DNA from: Cristatella mucedo
Taxonomy: Eukaryota; Bryozoa; Phylactolaemata; Cristatellidae
Assembly (NCBI GenBank): GCA_009760855.2
Contig: WPIO01000012.1
Location: forward strand, 6,261,501 to 6,325,500
Reading direction: 5' to 3'
Length of the DNA stretch: 64,000 bases
This document shows positions 1 through 47,772 of this stretch, piece after piece. The translations under genes and the position numbers were made by a program. Within the stretch, counting starts at the first letter, position 1. Each line of letters opens with the position of its first letter. Below the pieces are notes generated by a model. It was not told where the DNA came from and did no database searches. It saw nothing but the letters and a program-made list of their open reading frames with translations.

Positions 1-36635
<36,635 letters not shown>

Positions 36636-38600
36636 CGCGCTGCCGCGCTAGACCTAGCAGAGGCACTGTCAGGCGCGCGAACCGCAGCAGCACATCGCCG
36701 CCGCCGCCTAGCAGGGACGAACCACGCGCTCGCTCGCTCGACGGCGCGCCTATGCGGAGGGATACGTCGCCGGGGTCAGCGGCCACGCGCGAGGGCAAGC
36801 GACCGTCGCTCAGCTCGCCGCCCTCCTTCCCTCCCCCTCCCCCGGGGTCTTGCACCGCGACGGCCCGCTCCGGCGAGTGCACTGCGTATGCTACTGCGGA
36901 GCGGGCTTTAGGTGAACGGCGGTACTACGACTTTGCAGAGCTCCCGCGGCGACCGGACACAGACACTGGGCCGGCTTCGCTGCGAACGACGGCGGCCGCC
37001 GCGGTCTAAGCTTTTAAATTGCGCGGGTTGTCTGAGTTTTGGTAGGTGACTTAGCAGCCTCATTTCGGCGTTGTATATCGCCGCAGCGCTAGGCTCGCGC
37101 TGGAGCACTGCCGAGTAGCTATACGCAGCAAACATGGAGGCTAGTTTCTACGTACCGTCTTTTCAGAATAGACTTCGCTAAGCTAACCGATATTCAGAGC
37201 GCTCTCGCGAGCAAGCATTGAGTAGTGGCACTCGTGCTTGGGTTAGGGCGACGTCGCGCGCTGGACGAAAGTGGCGCTTGCGACCGCTGCGGGGCCGGTA
37301 CCAGGCTCGACTTGCGGATTGCTCGTGGCTGGCTAGCCGCTAATGTTGAAAAGCAATCCGAGTTGGAGCGCACTCGCGATCTGGACCGATCTCTGATCGT
37401 TGTCAAGCTGAGCCGCAGCATGGAACTCCGCTCGCCGCCGCAATGGTGGGTGTGGATGTGAAGCGACAGATCGAGTGCAGCTCAGCGTCCGCGAGTCAGC
37501 GAGAGAAGCAGCCGCCGCGGAGATAGTGCCAGCGGTCAGGTCGGCAGAGCTGCCGACAGACACGCATTGCAGCGCGAGACCGGGCGCTTTTGAGCTCTTC
37601 GGCCGCTATGCTAATCCGAGGCAGCGAAACCCGTAGCGAATATAATTCCGGTGAGGCAGCCAGGGCCAAACCAAAAAATAGTGAAGATTGCGAGGATTCA
37701 GTGCAAAGACCTAGTCGAACGGGTCAGCGAAGCATATTCGTTACGAGCACATCGCGACTGGCTCTCGTGCTAGCGCGTCCAGCGTCTGCTCGAGAGTTCA
37801 GTCGCGGATGAACTCCAGCCCTTTATTGCTACGTCGGCTTAGATCCCCAAAGTTCTCAAGGGTAGTCGAGCGTTCATATTTTCAGTGAGATTATTTTCGG
37901 CGCGCGATTATCTCGGCAGGCTTCCAAGACTGATTAGCTCACCACCTCAACCAGCTCTGGCCAGACGAAGCTTCTGGGCTTATTTTCAGTGGCAGAATTT
38001 TCCTCGCCTGCCGCTTTGCCGCCTTTTCGCCTCTGACTCTGTCAAATCATGGCACGCGGATGTACGGCGGTGTGCCACAGGGCTGCATGTACCCTTTCAA
38101 AGATGAGTTTTCTAACGGTCCTACCTCCTTCATATTTTCCGTCTACTTTTTTTTTAAAATTCCCAATTAACAGCAGGGCGTTTGAGGGAGCGAAATGGTT
38201 TGTACTTCCTTCCTACGCTTTCTCACAAGCTCGACATACGGAGTTAACAAGAGAAGTGCGCTTCGAAGTGGCTGGGATGGCAGCCGACATCGAGTGCAAT
38301 CTGGCTGGCGGAAGTCATTCTTTGCAATGCGGAGCACGTTGCAAGTCGGAGCTCGGAGCTAGAGAATCGCGCATCGCGGCCCGTCGCAGCTGGCTTCGAT
38401 CAGCGCCGCCGCCAAACTATCGTCCGCCGGCCACTTGAATGAACGAGGGCTCTGTTGGATCGCTCGATTATCGCACCAGTAAAAAGACTCCGAGCCAAAA
38501 CGTAGGCCGGCGCTCCGCTGCTTTCTGCAGCATCTTAGGTAGAGAGGCCTCCGGTCCTTGAGACGTGCGGTCGCAAACTAAGAAGGAAGCAGGAAGAAGC
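36636..38600. promoter_or_regulatory. CpG-rich 5' region of the FREM2-like gene
   Basis: Frequent CpG and high GC, strongest at 36000-37000 and still raised to about 38500, against an AT-rich surround. It starts at the initiator ATG and extends upstream, so it is the likely promoter. No TATA box or firm transcription start could be placed. ORFs on both strands here have no family motifs and look like by-products of the composition. Confidence 0.6.
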
Positions 38601-38607
38601 GCTCGAA

Positions 38608-38972
38608 ATTCTTTTGTTCGTATGTTCCGAAAGCCTGGAACTCACTTCTGACTGGCGTTACGACATCCCCTGATTTGACGATATTTAAAAAGAAGCTGCT
38701 AAAAACACACCGCATTTAGTGCGACTGTGCGATTCGTCCTTTGTGTGCTTATGCGTGCTGCTGACACTGTGCATGCTGACCCTATGTATGTCGCCTCTAA
38801 CCATTTTATGCTTGTTGACATTCAGCTTGCTATCATTAACCATTCGACCACCCATGCTTACTCTGCAGCAAATGTAAGGTGCCTAGAAAAATATCAAGTT
38901 CTCTAAGAGGGCTTGACAAACATATTATTATTATTAATTATCATCATCACTAACATTATTATTATTAAGCTA
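38608..38972 (+). mobile_element. LINE-B 3' fragment
   Basis: It has the coding end (FVRMFRKPGTHF-like, in broken frame), the LINE-B 3' run with GCAGCAAATGTAAGGTGCCT and an ATT/ATC-rich tail. Confidence 0.85.
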
Positions 38973-39103
38973 GGACCCTCGCAGCACGCGCCGGATGTAT
39001 TGTAGGCTTCTCGTGCTCCCTCCGCTTCCCTACGATTAGCCGCCGAGGCTAGGTCGGGGCTCAAATCTCGCCTGTCTGCACCTATGAACTCATCCCATTG
39101 GTG

Positions 39104-39291
39104 AGCCATAACGGCACACTAGGTAAGGCCGCTGCTTTTAATTAATGGCCTGGGCCCCGAGGTCATGGGTTCGAATCATGCGGTGGGCGATCCTTTATTG
39201 CTGCTGCAAACGCTGGCGACAGCCTTTACAAGTCTTCTGCCGCTATACAAAAAGAGGCTGCTCAATCAGCTATTATCCCAAACTACACGCC
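39104..39291 (+). mobile_element. SINE-1 copy, near full-length
   Basis: It reads GAGCCATAACGGCACACTAG, the B-box GGTCATGGGTTCGAATC, GGTGGGCGATCCTTTATTGC, CAAGTCTTCTGCCGCTATAC and AAAAAGAGGCTGCTCAATCA. The head shows the tRNA-like A-box/B-box arrangement most clearly of all copies. Confidence 0.85.
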
Positions 39292-39479
39292 AGCATTAGC
39301 TCTATTTTGCGTCGCCCGCCAGAAGTATGCTATTGGCTAGCGGAATAGCACCAAAAGAAGCCTCGGCATTGGTCGCACCGTCGGATGCTCAGACGCGAGA
39401 AGTCGTCGCAGTCGTCGGCGTTTCATGGAGTTTGCAATGGAAAACCCGTAAAGTGCATGTACGCGCTCGTACACGAGTA

Positions 39480-39612
39480 CTATAACCAACATAAATAAAG
39501 ACTATATTATATACTACTACATATTATATACTACAATCTATTATATATTATATAGTATACATTATTTAATATATACTATATAATATATATTGTATTACAT
39601 ACCCTATATTAT
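39480..39612. repeat. AT-rich, partly palindromic tract
   Basis: TATATACTA/TATTATATA words repeat in both orientations. It could form cruciforms, but no regular unit is present. Confidence 0.7.
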
Positions 39613-40539
39613 AGAGCCTAGGCTGGGCCCTGGGGGTGGCTAAAACCGACCCGTAGGTCAGACCGAAGGGACGTGGCTGGGCTGCTGTAACGAAAATTAC
39701 CAGAGTTGAAGACGCCTCTCTCTTTGCCAAAAATTACCCTGTAGCCCCTCTAGGAGGCCCGGTACCCTTTCCCGATGGCTATCAGGCTTTCAGTGTGGGC
39801 TATTGGGCTTAGAGAGCAGTTCTGGTGACTTGTCGGGCGGAGCACCCTAGTCGCGAAGATGCTGTGTCATTCGCCAGAGAGAATCTGACTTTTTTCGACG
39901 GGCTAAAATGGACGTCCTGCACGTTCAGGGTCAGTTCCCAGAGGGCTTATCAGTATTCTTGTAAGTGGGTATTCGCATTTTATGAGTTACCGAAGAACCA
40001 AATTCTTTTTGGAGCGTCTAACGGGACCGGCGTAGCTGCACACCTTCGGCGTTCAACTCTTTGTCTTTTAAATCGGGATACTTCTTTCTTTATACATGAG
40101 TGCCGGGCGGCTCAACTTTTGAGTGAAATTAGTTCCCAAAATGGGAATCAATTTCCCAATGGGTGCTACAAAGCGTTGCTGGGGTGCGCTGCTTCAAGCT
40201 TGTTTTCAGAGATAGCAATGATAAAATAAGTAATTCTTAGAGCACTAAGAGGTCAAAATCCTTACCAGAGTGTTTTAAAACTGTAAGGGACGCAATAAAC
40301 AATCGTCAATTGCAACCCAATCATCGCGCTTAGACAAGCATTCAAAGTGCCAAATTATCTTGCTTAGATGTGCACGCTAATGCACTCACAGAGATACTCG
40401 GAGCCACTGGTTCATAGGACATCTGATTAATTACATGCACTTAACCATTTACATATGAGCTCGCAAAGCTTAAATAGGACACAGGGCCTCAGGCAAAGCT
40501 GACTGGGACACTTGCGTCTCTTGCTGAAACTCAATTAAA
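39613..40539. other. Unassigned region with a 134-codon ORF
   Basis: A plus-strand ORF at 39825-40229 (contains FARENLTFFDGLKWTSC) is open but has no motif I know. A transposon origin is possible given the setting, but unproven. Confidence 0.35.
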
Positions 40540-41109
40540 CGGTGCAAAGTCAATGCATGCGTTGACAGAAGCTGGAAGCGAGTTCTGGGCTTTCGTTAAG
40601 CATAGAATTGATGGCCCTATCGCCAAAATCCTTTATTGTTGTGCAAGGAAAGACGGCTACATGACCGGGTGGTGAAGAAAAGCTGAGGCAAGAGCACACT
40701 AAGGGATTAAGGAGGTCGCATAGGCAGGTTGCAGCAAGCGAATGGTGAACTAGAAAGAGGATCTTGAAGTCAATTTGATGTGGGATAGTTATCCAGTGAA
40801 GCCCAGACAGAAGTGACATTATTGGCAGCTAGACCATTAAAGACCGACCGGATGAGTTACGGTAGTTGTGCATCGGTTGCACAGAATCAAGGGCAGCGGG
40901 AGTACGTCTTGAATAAAGGAAATTGCAGTAATTTGGAAGCGATATTTTACATGCATAACCTAGCTCGACAGTCATAATCTTGTATAAGCCGGCCCTAATT
41001 TTAGCAAGGTTTCTCAGCCAAAAGTAGGCTATTTGATAATGTAGACAATGTGCTCGTCTAATGACACGTCGATTGCGAACCGAACCACCAGATTAGGGCA
41101 GACGTAAGT

Positions 41110-41242
41110 GATTTGGTACAGTATTAAGGTGCTCGCTCCGACCAAGGTCTGGCTGAGGTCGTAGGCTCGAGCCCCGCGGCATATGTGAAGCGCCTGAATA
41201 GAGATTAAGATCCCTTGGGGTGCTATACAAATGAATTATGTT
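41110..41242 (+). mobile_element. SINE-2 copy (tRNA head, LINE-B-like tail)
   Basis: It reads AAGGTGCTCGCTCCGACCAA, GGTCGTAGGCTCGAGCCCCG and then CATATGTGAAGCGCCTGAAT and TTGGGGTGCTATACAAATGA. It is nearly identical in layout to the 49.3 kb copy and opposite to the LINE it interrupts. Confidence 0.82.
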
Positions 41243-41279
41243 TTTTTTTCATTTTGTTTTAGAGAGTTTGCTTTAGAAA

Positions 41280-41425
41280 ATGGCCTCATTGCGATACTTT
41301 TTTTGCTTGTGTATGCTTGATAACGTGCATGTTACTAGCCATTTGTTATTGATTCTCTTGAAGATAGTTATAAAAGCACTAGGATAAAGATTAAATTTTC
41401 TTCATGGGAGCTATACCAATGGCGT
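41280..41425 (+). mobile_element. Degenerate LINE-B-like 3' tail
   Basis: It retains GCTTGATAACGTGCATG, ACTAGCCATTTGTTATTGAT and GGGAGCTATACCAATG in the order found in LINE-B tails. Confidence 0.55.
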
Positions 41426-41714
41426 GCTATTATTTTTAGCAGTAGGGTGAAAACAGGCTTGCCCATAACTAGTAGGTTAGTCCTATTGCATTAAAAAGCT
41501 TCAGGAAGTTATTTAACATCTAAGTGCGAACGTTATAGATTCATGCTGCAAGGGGAATTACGTAATTTTGATGTGGAGCAAGGCTGGGAAGTGTAAAAGA
41601 ATAGGCAGAGTTTAGTATGTTTGGCATAGAAATGAAAGCCAACATCGTGTCTAGCGATACAATCGGCCAGATTGAGAGTATAAACAGTGAAAAATGTTTG
41701 TCTGCCGATGATAT

Positions 41715-41830
41715 CCTTTATGCAATTAACCCTCGGTTATTGATTCTCTAACAGCGAGTTGTAAAGCGCCTAGGTAGAGATCTAGTTATTTTATGGCGCT
41801 ATAAAAATGACATATTACTGATATTATGAA
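41715..41830 (+). mobile_element. LINE-B-like 3' tail
   Basis: It has GTTGTAAAGCGCCTAGGTAG and TTATGGCGCTATAAAAATGA followed by an ATT-rich end. Confidence 0.7.
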
Positions 41831-41931
41831 AAGTTGGCCCACGTGCGAGCCCTGGAGGCACCACATACTTAAAGGATTCCCGAAAGACCTATAGCCATTT
41901 ACATCTACACTCTGACATCTCTCACTGATGT

Positions 41932-42050
41932 AATAATTATAATAATACATTTGATGTAGCACCTTAAATAACTCAATATCTGTCTACGCACTTTACATTT
42001 GCTGCAAAGAAAGCACGATCAAATGCTTAGTGGTAGAAGAAACATACGGT
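41932..42050 (-). mobile_element. LINE-B 3' tail
   Basis: Plus-strand reading starts with a TAATAA tail, then GCACTTTACATTTGCTGCAA and CACGATCAAATGCTTAGTGG, the complement of the LINE-B 3' run. Confidence 0.78.
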
Positions 42051-42084
42051 TTTCATATACGATGTTCTCAAGAACTTCGGTTTT

Positions 42085-42270
42085 CGGAAGAGAATTTTGC
42101 AACGGACAAGAAACGCGTATATCGCGCTCTGTTTCGGGAGGCGAGAATGAGGTAGGACCTAACCCGGTTTAGCAATGTGCCTGCGATACCTAGGAGTGTC
42201 GAGAGGTGCTCTAAAAGTATGCGGCGGTCCATTCCCTCAAATGCTGCTGAGAGAAGTAGGATAACTAGCA
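42085..42270 (-). mobile_element. LINE reverse transcriptase fragment
   Basis: The minus strand reads LLLSAAFEGMDRRILLEHLS and LLGIAGTLLNRVRSYLIL, matching the RT block usually read as LSAAFDTIDHxILLxRL and GISGTxLxWFxSYL. This is an internal RT part not found in the shorter copies. Confidence 0.72.
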
Positions 42271-43660
42271 GAGATTCTACCCTGACCAGCTTTGTTCAGA
42301 AGTTCATTGTAATCCCGCAGCATATGAATATTCTTTGATGGGTTAACATAACCCTGCCGATCAGGCAGCCTTTGGGGCTCAAATTCAGACTCCACCAATG
42401 GAATTACCGTTTCTTTCTAGACGGCTTATCAAAAGACATTTAGGCGGCGCTCCGTCAATACGTTTATTTTCAAACCTTACAAAAATATTGCATCGGTATA
42501 TTTCTTTTGTGGAACTGAAAAACCTAACTTACTACTGCTCCTAAGGCAGGAAAATAGGAGTATGCTCCCAGAAAAGCCACCATTTCTTTTTTCAAAAAGT
42601 CAAAAGAATTTTACTGAGGACGAACTACCGGGGCCTTTAGGGTGGTGGTATACCTCTGACGCCAAGTTCCGCGCTTTGCCTTCAGAGCGGGACATCAAGC
42701 GTGAATTATTATACAAAGGCATGTTTTACAGCGCCCCTTTACGGTTAAGGAATTGTTCGGATATTTACATTTTAAATCAGCTCCCGTGGTCTGCTAAACG
42801 GTGTTGGCCTACGGGGTTCTACCGTTACAGTCGCCTAAGCAAGTTAAAACTCCGCCAGGTCATTCCTTGTTGCTATTGCACGGGCTCTCAGAGGGGCTAA
42901 ATCAGCAGTGTCTATTGAACAGGCGACCCCCCCCCCGCACTAGCACGTTTCCTGGGAATATATCATGGGAGCTGTGTTGGCGTTGGTGTTCATGTCGAGG
43001 CCAACCCAATGACAGCCAAACGAAAGTCTCGGCGATGATGAGTGGTTCGAGGATATTGCTGGCATTGCAGACTAGATGAGGCTAGAGAAAGAGACAAGCT
43101 GTCGGGCTGAAAGTTGCATGTATTTTCCAGAGGATTGTCGTATTTAATGCAGATCACGGTTTTTCGTTTTTCTAAATAGATAACTATTTGCTTGCGGGTG
43201 TTTTCTGGAGACCGGCAGAGCGGGACCCTTTGGTGCACTGCCTCAGAATCTCCCAAAAGGGTCTAACTAATGTCTTCTTAATGTTTTAAAAGAGACTTCA
43301 GGGCGCGATTTCAGTGCGGTGCAAGCAACTTGGCACTCAAGGGTGGGGTGGGTGGGTGTTTGGCAAGTGATCTCGCCTCTGAGGAAAGGCTCACTAACTG
43401 AAGCCACTGCTCGAAGGACGGTGGGTTTTTTCTTTCCCCCACCGTCGAATTTGTAACCGAGCCTCTACGGTCATTAGGCGAGTCGCTCTGTTGGCTGCAC
43501 CCAGCAGAGCGACCGCAGCGTCGGGGTATTCGGATACTCGGCGAGTTGTAAATTTGTTATCCTCGCTTCACTAACGAGAGGAGTACGCGATCTAGTTACG
43601 TCACAGAAATCTTTATCAAAGACATATGTAAAGCTGATATGTATGACATGATATCATATC
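42271..43660. other. Unassigned region with a 112-codon ORF
   Basis: A plus-strand ORF at 42562-42900 (starts MLPEKPPFLFSKSQKNF) has plausible amino acid composition but no known motif and no upstream coding frame. The remainder, up to 43660, shows nothing recognisable. Confidence 0.35.
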
Positions 43661-43667
43661 ATATGTA

Positions 43668-43805
43668 GAGCTTTCGCAGTCAGTGGTTGGAGCATCGGTC
43701 TGGGTAGCCGGATGTTGCAAGCTCGAATTCTAACCGGCGGGAGCGGTTGTACGACTTTCTCCTGTCAGTCGCATATACAAATTCTTATTTGATGAATTTT
43801 TATCC
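43668..43805 (+). mobile_element. tRNA-like SINE fragment (third type)
   Basis: The head CAGTGGTTGGAGCATCGGTC and AGCTCGAATTCTAACCGG resembles a tRNA A box and B box but lacks a foldable full clover leaf. The tail GTCGCATATACAAATTCTTA is unlike SINE-1 and SINE-2. A decayed tRNA gene is the alternative. Confidence 0.5.
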
Positions 43806-45297
43806 AACAGTGATCAGCTGCAGAGGATCTGATGGCTGACAAAGTCTGCATCTTTTGTGCCTCACATGTTCATTTCTGCAGCTGCGACCGTACTCTGGTT
43901 GTCCAAGCATGCCAGGATCTCGGGAAACCCACCGCTGTAGGTTTAGTTTGCTCACATACGCTTACGCGGCACGCGCTGCACTAAGGATTACTTTACCAAA
44001 TTTGGGAATTTATAGGTACGTAAATACGCTGATAGAAAAAATCTTCTTATTGTCAGGATTTATAAGTCAGCTAGTTAGCAGTTATTCGTTGGTGCATTCA
44101 GCTATCAAATAAGATCTCAATCTATGGAATCTCGCCTTTAATAAAATAAAGATACACATAACGAGCTCCGCTCGCTCAAGGTGTAGATGCAGGTCAGTGC
44201 AGTTAGAAAAAGAGAGTGAATAAACTCATGCTTGCTGAAAGCTGAACGTGTGCTCCCTTCGGCGGGTTATCCACGCTTAACATAACGTTGGACATTGCAG
44301 CAATCTCCGGCTCTGCTGGCCACCTTAAAGCGTGAAATTCAAAACGACCACCTGACAGTCTGCTAGCGATTCGGCGTCTTTAGAATGGCCGCCATTGTGG
44401 CGTCGGTAAAGTTAGCTAGTGCCTTCGTGACCTTCAAGTATCGGTATCCGCTCACCTACAATGCAACTAGTAAAATTCTGTCAAGTCGTCTAAAGTGGCG
44501 GACGTCTATTTGTTAGCAGTTTCACTGATATGATTTCTTTTTCATTTGCGGATTTCGAGGCTCGGGCTACGCAAAATATTGTCCGCGTGTAACGGATGCA
44601 TAAGAGTTGTTTTAAATGATGCCTTTCGGTCGAGGCTAATATACGGTAACTGGTTTAGCCGGCAACCAATTGCGGCTGGCGGACCTCGTGATTTCTCGTA
44701 GCGGACTGCTCTACACACGTTTTTCGCGCCTCCGGCGTCATTGGCTTCTCGGAAAGCATGTCGGCCATCTTACTGTGACGGAGATCAGGGTCGCTTCCAC
44801 GTCTCACGCTCAACACGAAACGGCCGGTTAACAACGTAAACATCATCACTTGATATTACAATTTTGAATGCGTGCCCTCCAGTATTGGTTAGTCAAGTGC
44901 AATAAGGAAGCTTGGGGTCATGTTCTGAGCGCTTTTTTTTTTTACTGCAATAGCCTTCAGAGTTTGCAACACAGAGGCCGCGAATTTCAAGTGAAGGACG
45001 AACAAAATTTTGCACACATAGCCGCAGTGATAGCAGACAGTTCGCCACACAAAAAAGCGAGACTGTAGCTTGGTGTGCTGCTATTGTCGAACGGTCAGAA
45101 AGGCGCAAAAAAACGGACTCCTGACGTTCATCTTCACCGCCTCTTAGCCAGAAACAGCTAGCGATTACCTCAGCCTCAGCTGTCAGCAATGAAAATAAAT
45201 AAAAACAATACAGCAAGTAAGACAACAAAAGTCATCTCTTGGTCGCAGATACAATTTCAATTGGCATTGAGTAAATGCAGCATATAGTAAATTAAAA
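43806..45297. other. Intergenic, weak coding hints only
   Basis: Two short frames begin with good initiation contexts: a plus-strand ATG at 44384 followed by a GTAAAG donor seven codons on, and a minus-strand ATG at about 44769 (MADMLSEKPMTPEARK). Neither has support beyond that. Confidence 0.3.
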
Positions 45298-45458
45298 TTC
45301 AGCCGGTTTAAAAACCTCATTTGTATAGCGGCCGTAGAACCTCAGTGGCTATCACTCCCGCTTGCAGCGGGTAATAAAAAATTTCCTGCAGCAGTTCTCG
45401 AACCCACGACCTGGGTGCTTAAGTTCGAGCACCTTACTCCTTTCGCTAAGACGGAAGA
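45298..45458 (-). mobile_element. SINE-1 copy
   Basis: Plus-strand reading has AAAACCTCATTTGTATAGCG, GTGGCTATCACTCCCGCTTG, TTCTCGAACCCACGACCTGG and CTTACTCCTTTCGCTAAGAC. It is the complement of the head-to-tail order seen in plus copies. Confidence 0.82.
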
Positions 45459-47390
45459 GGCTATTACCCGCAGCCACTAAAACTGTGCATTTAGACAGAC
45501 CATCCATTCGAAGTTTAACCTAACGTCGTAAGATTCCAATTAAGGTGAATCTACCTTCTACCACTACAGCCTACAGCTAGTGGAGGATAGCAACTGAGAC
45601 TAGTTTTGCACTAACTCATAATTAACTTTAAAAAAGTGATATGAATTTTAAAGCAAGAAGTGCACTGATCAACAACCATAAACCAATGTTTAATTATAGA
45701 CATTCAATTTTGTTTCAGGATACACCCCTTAGTCGCAGATTTCATTAATAATTTTTAGCTCTGCAAGAACACCACCTGCAAGTAGAATGAGGCTGGACTG
45801 ACAAGTGGTTTCCTGTCACGATTGCTTGCCGCGTTGTAAATAATATGTTTAAATGTGCATTCAAAAGCAACCTTTACAGGCGTACGAAAAAGCTATGTTA
45901 ATAAATATCGGTCGCTTGGAACTGAATTTATTGCACTCACTAGTACTCTGCTGTAGACTACTGATTCATTCAGCTTTATGGCATAGCACATGCTTATATG
46001 ACACCTTTAATTTACTGTGCAAGTGCGTGGGTTAAATCGAAGGTTGCTACTTGCCTTCTGGAATCGCCGCGAGCCAGTGTAAAACTTCGTCTTTGACGGT
46101 TAGTGTGTCTAGCATGCCAGATTTTATACTCGTGAATGTATTTATAGGGATTTATGCCGGAAAACTGCAGGAGTTCCGCATCAACTGTTTACTGACTTAA
46201 ATCGGCAATAATGGTAAATCGCGAGCCATACAATGTGGGATTGCGGTATGCACCTCCGAGTAAGAGCAATGTAGGATCTCACCAAATTGCACTAACTTTT
46301 TAAGTAGACGCTAAATTTGGACCGCCATGCGTAAGCTTGAATAAGCATGCAAAAGTCGGGTCTGGCATAAGAGGACTATTGTAGGTCATGGAAATTCTCC
46401 TAGGTTTATGGTCGCAGATCATGGAAGACGTAATGGTTGCATATTTACACCCAATGTGCGATTAATAAAAAAAGTGCATTTATTCGCACAGTACCTTCGG
46501 GTTCGGGTTTCGGGTTTGTAGCTCGAGGACCGAAGTGGCAATTTACATCCGGGGCCATGAAGCATAAAGCATAGTATTGAGTGTCGTCGGAGCCGTAGTC
46601 GCGATAGCTCAATCAGGAGCACTTGACCGGTAACGCAGAGTTTGCGGCATCGGCGGAGCCGAGAGGGGGTGGGCATAGGGGCATTAACCCTAGCTAAGAG
46701 CGGGGCGGGGTGGATGGGGTGGGCGCAGCGACCTGGCAGGCCACTTAAAAAACTAGATAAAAACCAAGACAAGCGACGAAATTATGTCTTGCTTCCGGTG
46801 AATGAGCATTCACCTACTGGGTTGTGAATAAACTCTACGATTGCATGCTACAATCTTTCGTTACTTGCAGGTCTTGCCTTAACTATATGCAAATTCTCGC
46901 TTTGGCCTGATTTTTGAGATTGCCCCTTATTCGAGGTGACATTCATTTTCAGCACTCAGTCCAACTACAGACTGCCTTTGGTCGTTTTGTATTTTGAAAA
47001 GAGATGCAGTTAAATCCTCTATGTCAGCACTGGCTAGCTCATCGGGAATGTACTAGCACTTCACGACCCAGTTTGTGTGGTTCAACTTGCTAAATTCAAA
47101 AAAGCTGTGCAATCCGTAGCACTTAACCAAAACTACATAATGTAACAGATTCAATTACAATACACTCTTGCACTTACGAGGACTGGAATTCTACATGAAA
47201 TGTAATATGCAGAATGCATCATTTGTCAACTAGGTACAACTAAAAGTCTGATCCGCCTGCTCGGCTATTGTTTGTGGCTGCGGTACTTCGTCAGGCAGCG
47301 ATGCCCATGCAAAAAAGATAAACCTTACTGGCTAGGCTCATTTTTCATCAACTAAATTTGCTTAATTCTTAGCAAATAGCTATAATAACT
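45459..47390. other. Intergenic, nothing recognised
   Basis: AT-rich DNA with a short GC-rich patch around 46640-46740. The ORFs show no family motif. Confidence 0.5.
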
Positions 47391-47772
47391 AGGGCTGTAC
47401 CGAATAACCACTTTGAATTTGCTTCGGGGCCGAATAGTGAGCCAAACAGTTATTTGGTATTCGGTCGAATAGTAGCGGCCGGACCGTAAGCGAATCGCGG
47501 TCACGTGACACATGTTTGTGCTTGTGCGACTGCTACAGCGAGTGGATTGAAGTAACTCTTTCATTAACGTATGTTTGAGGATTATTTCGCTGGCGAAGAA
47601 TGCAGTGGTTTAATGTTGTTAACCGTTTACTGTTATTTTATGTTTTGGATTTACTGACCTGCAAAATTTTAATGTTGTTGGTAAACCAATTCTGTACAAT
47701 TCAAATTTGGTCGAATAGTTGGTCAATTACTCGTATTCGTACGGAAAATCAACTGACCTGTAAAGCCCTAAT
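47391..47772. mobile_element. hAT-like MITE
   Basis: The left end is TAGGGCTGTACCGAATAACC. The right end, read on the minus strand, begins TAGGGCTTTACAGGTCAG. Subterminal CGAATA motifs occur at both ends, as in hAT-type non-autonomous elements. The roughly 380-bp interior does not encode a transposase. The flanking 8 bp are similar but not identical. Confidence 0.5.

Larger units (their letters stand above)
40540..41660 (-). mobile_element. L2-type LINE fragments, interrupted
   Basis: On the minus strand 40550-40819 reads LSGLHWITIPHQIDFKILF and IKDFGDRAINSML, the LHWLP and SFGDRAFS region of LINE RT C-termini. At 41440-41600 a diverged match to the LNDDKTNLLVMG region is seen. A SINE-2 copy and a plus-oriented tail sit between them. 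Confidence 0.65.
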
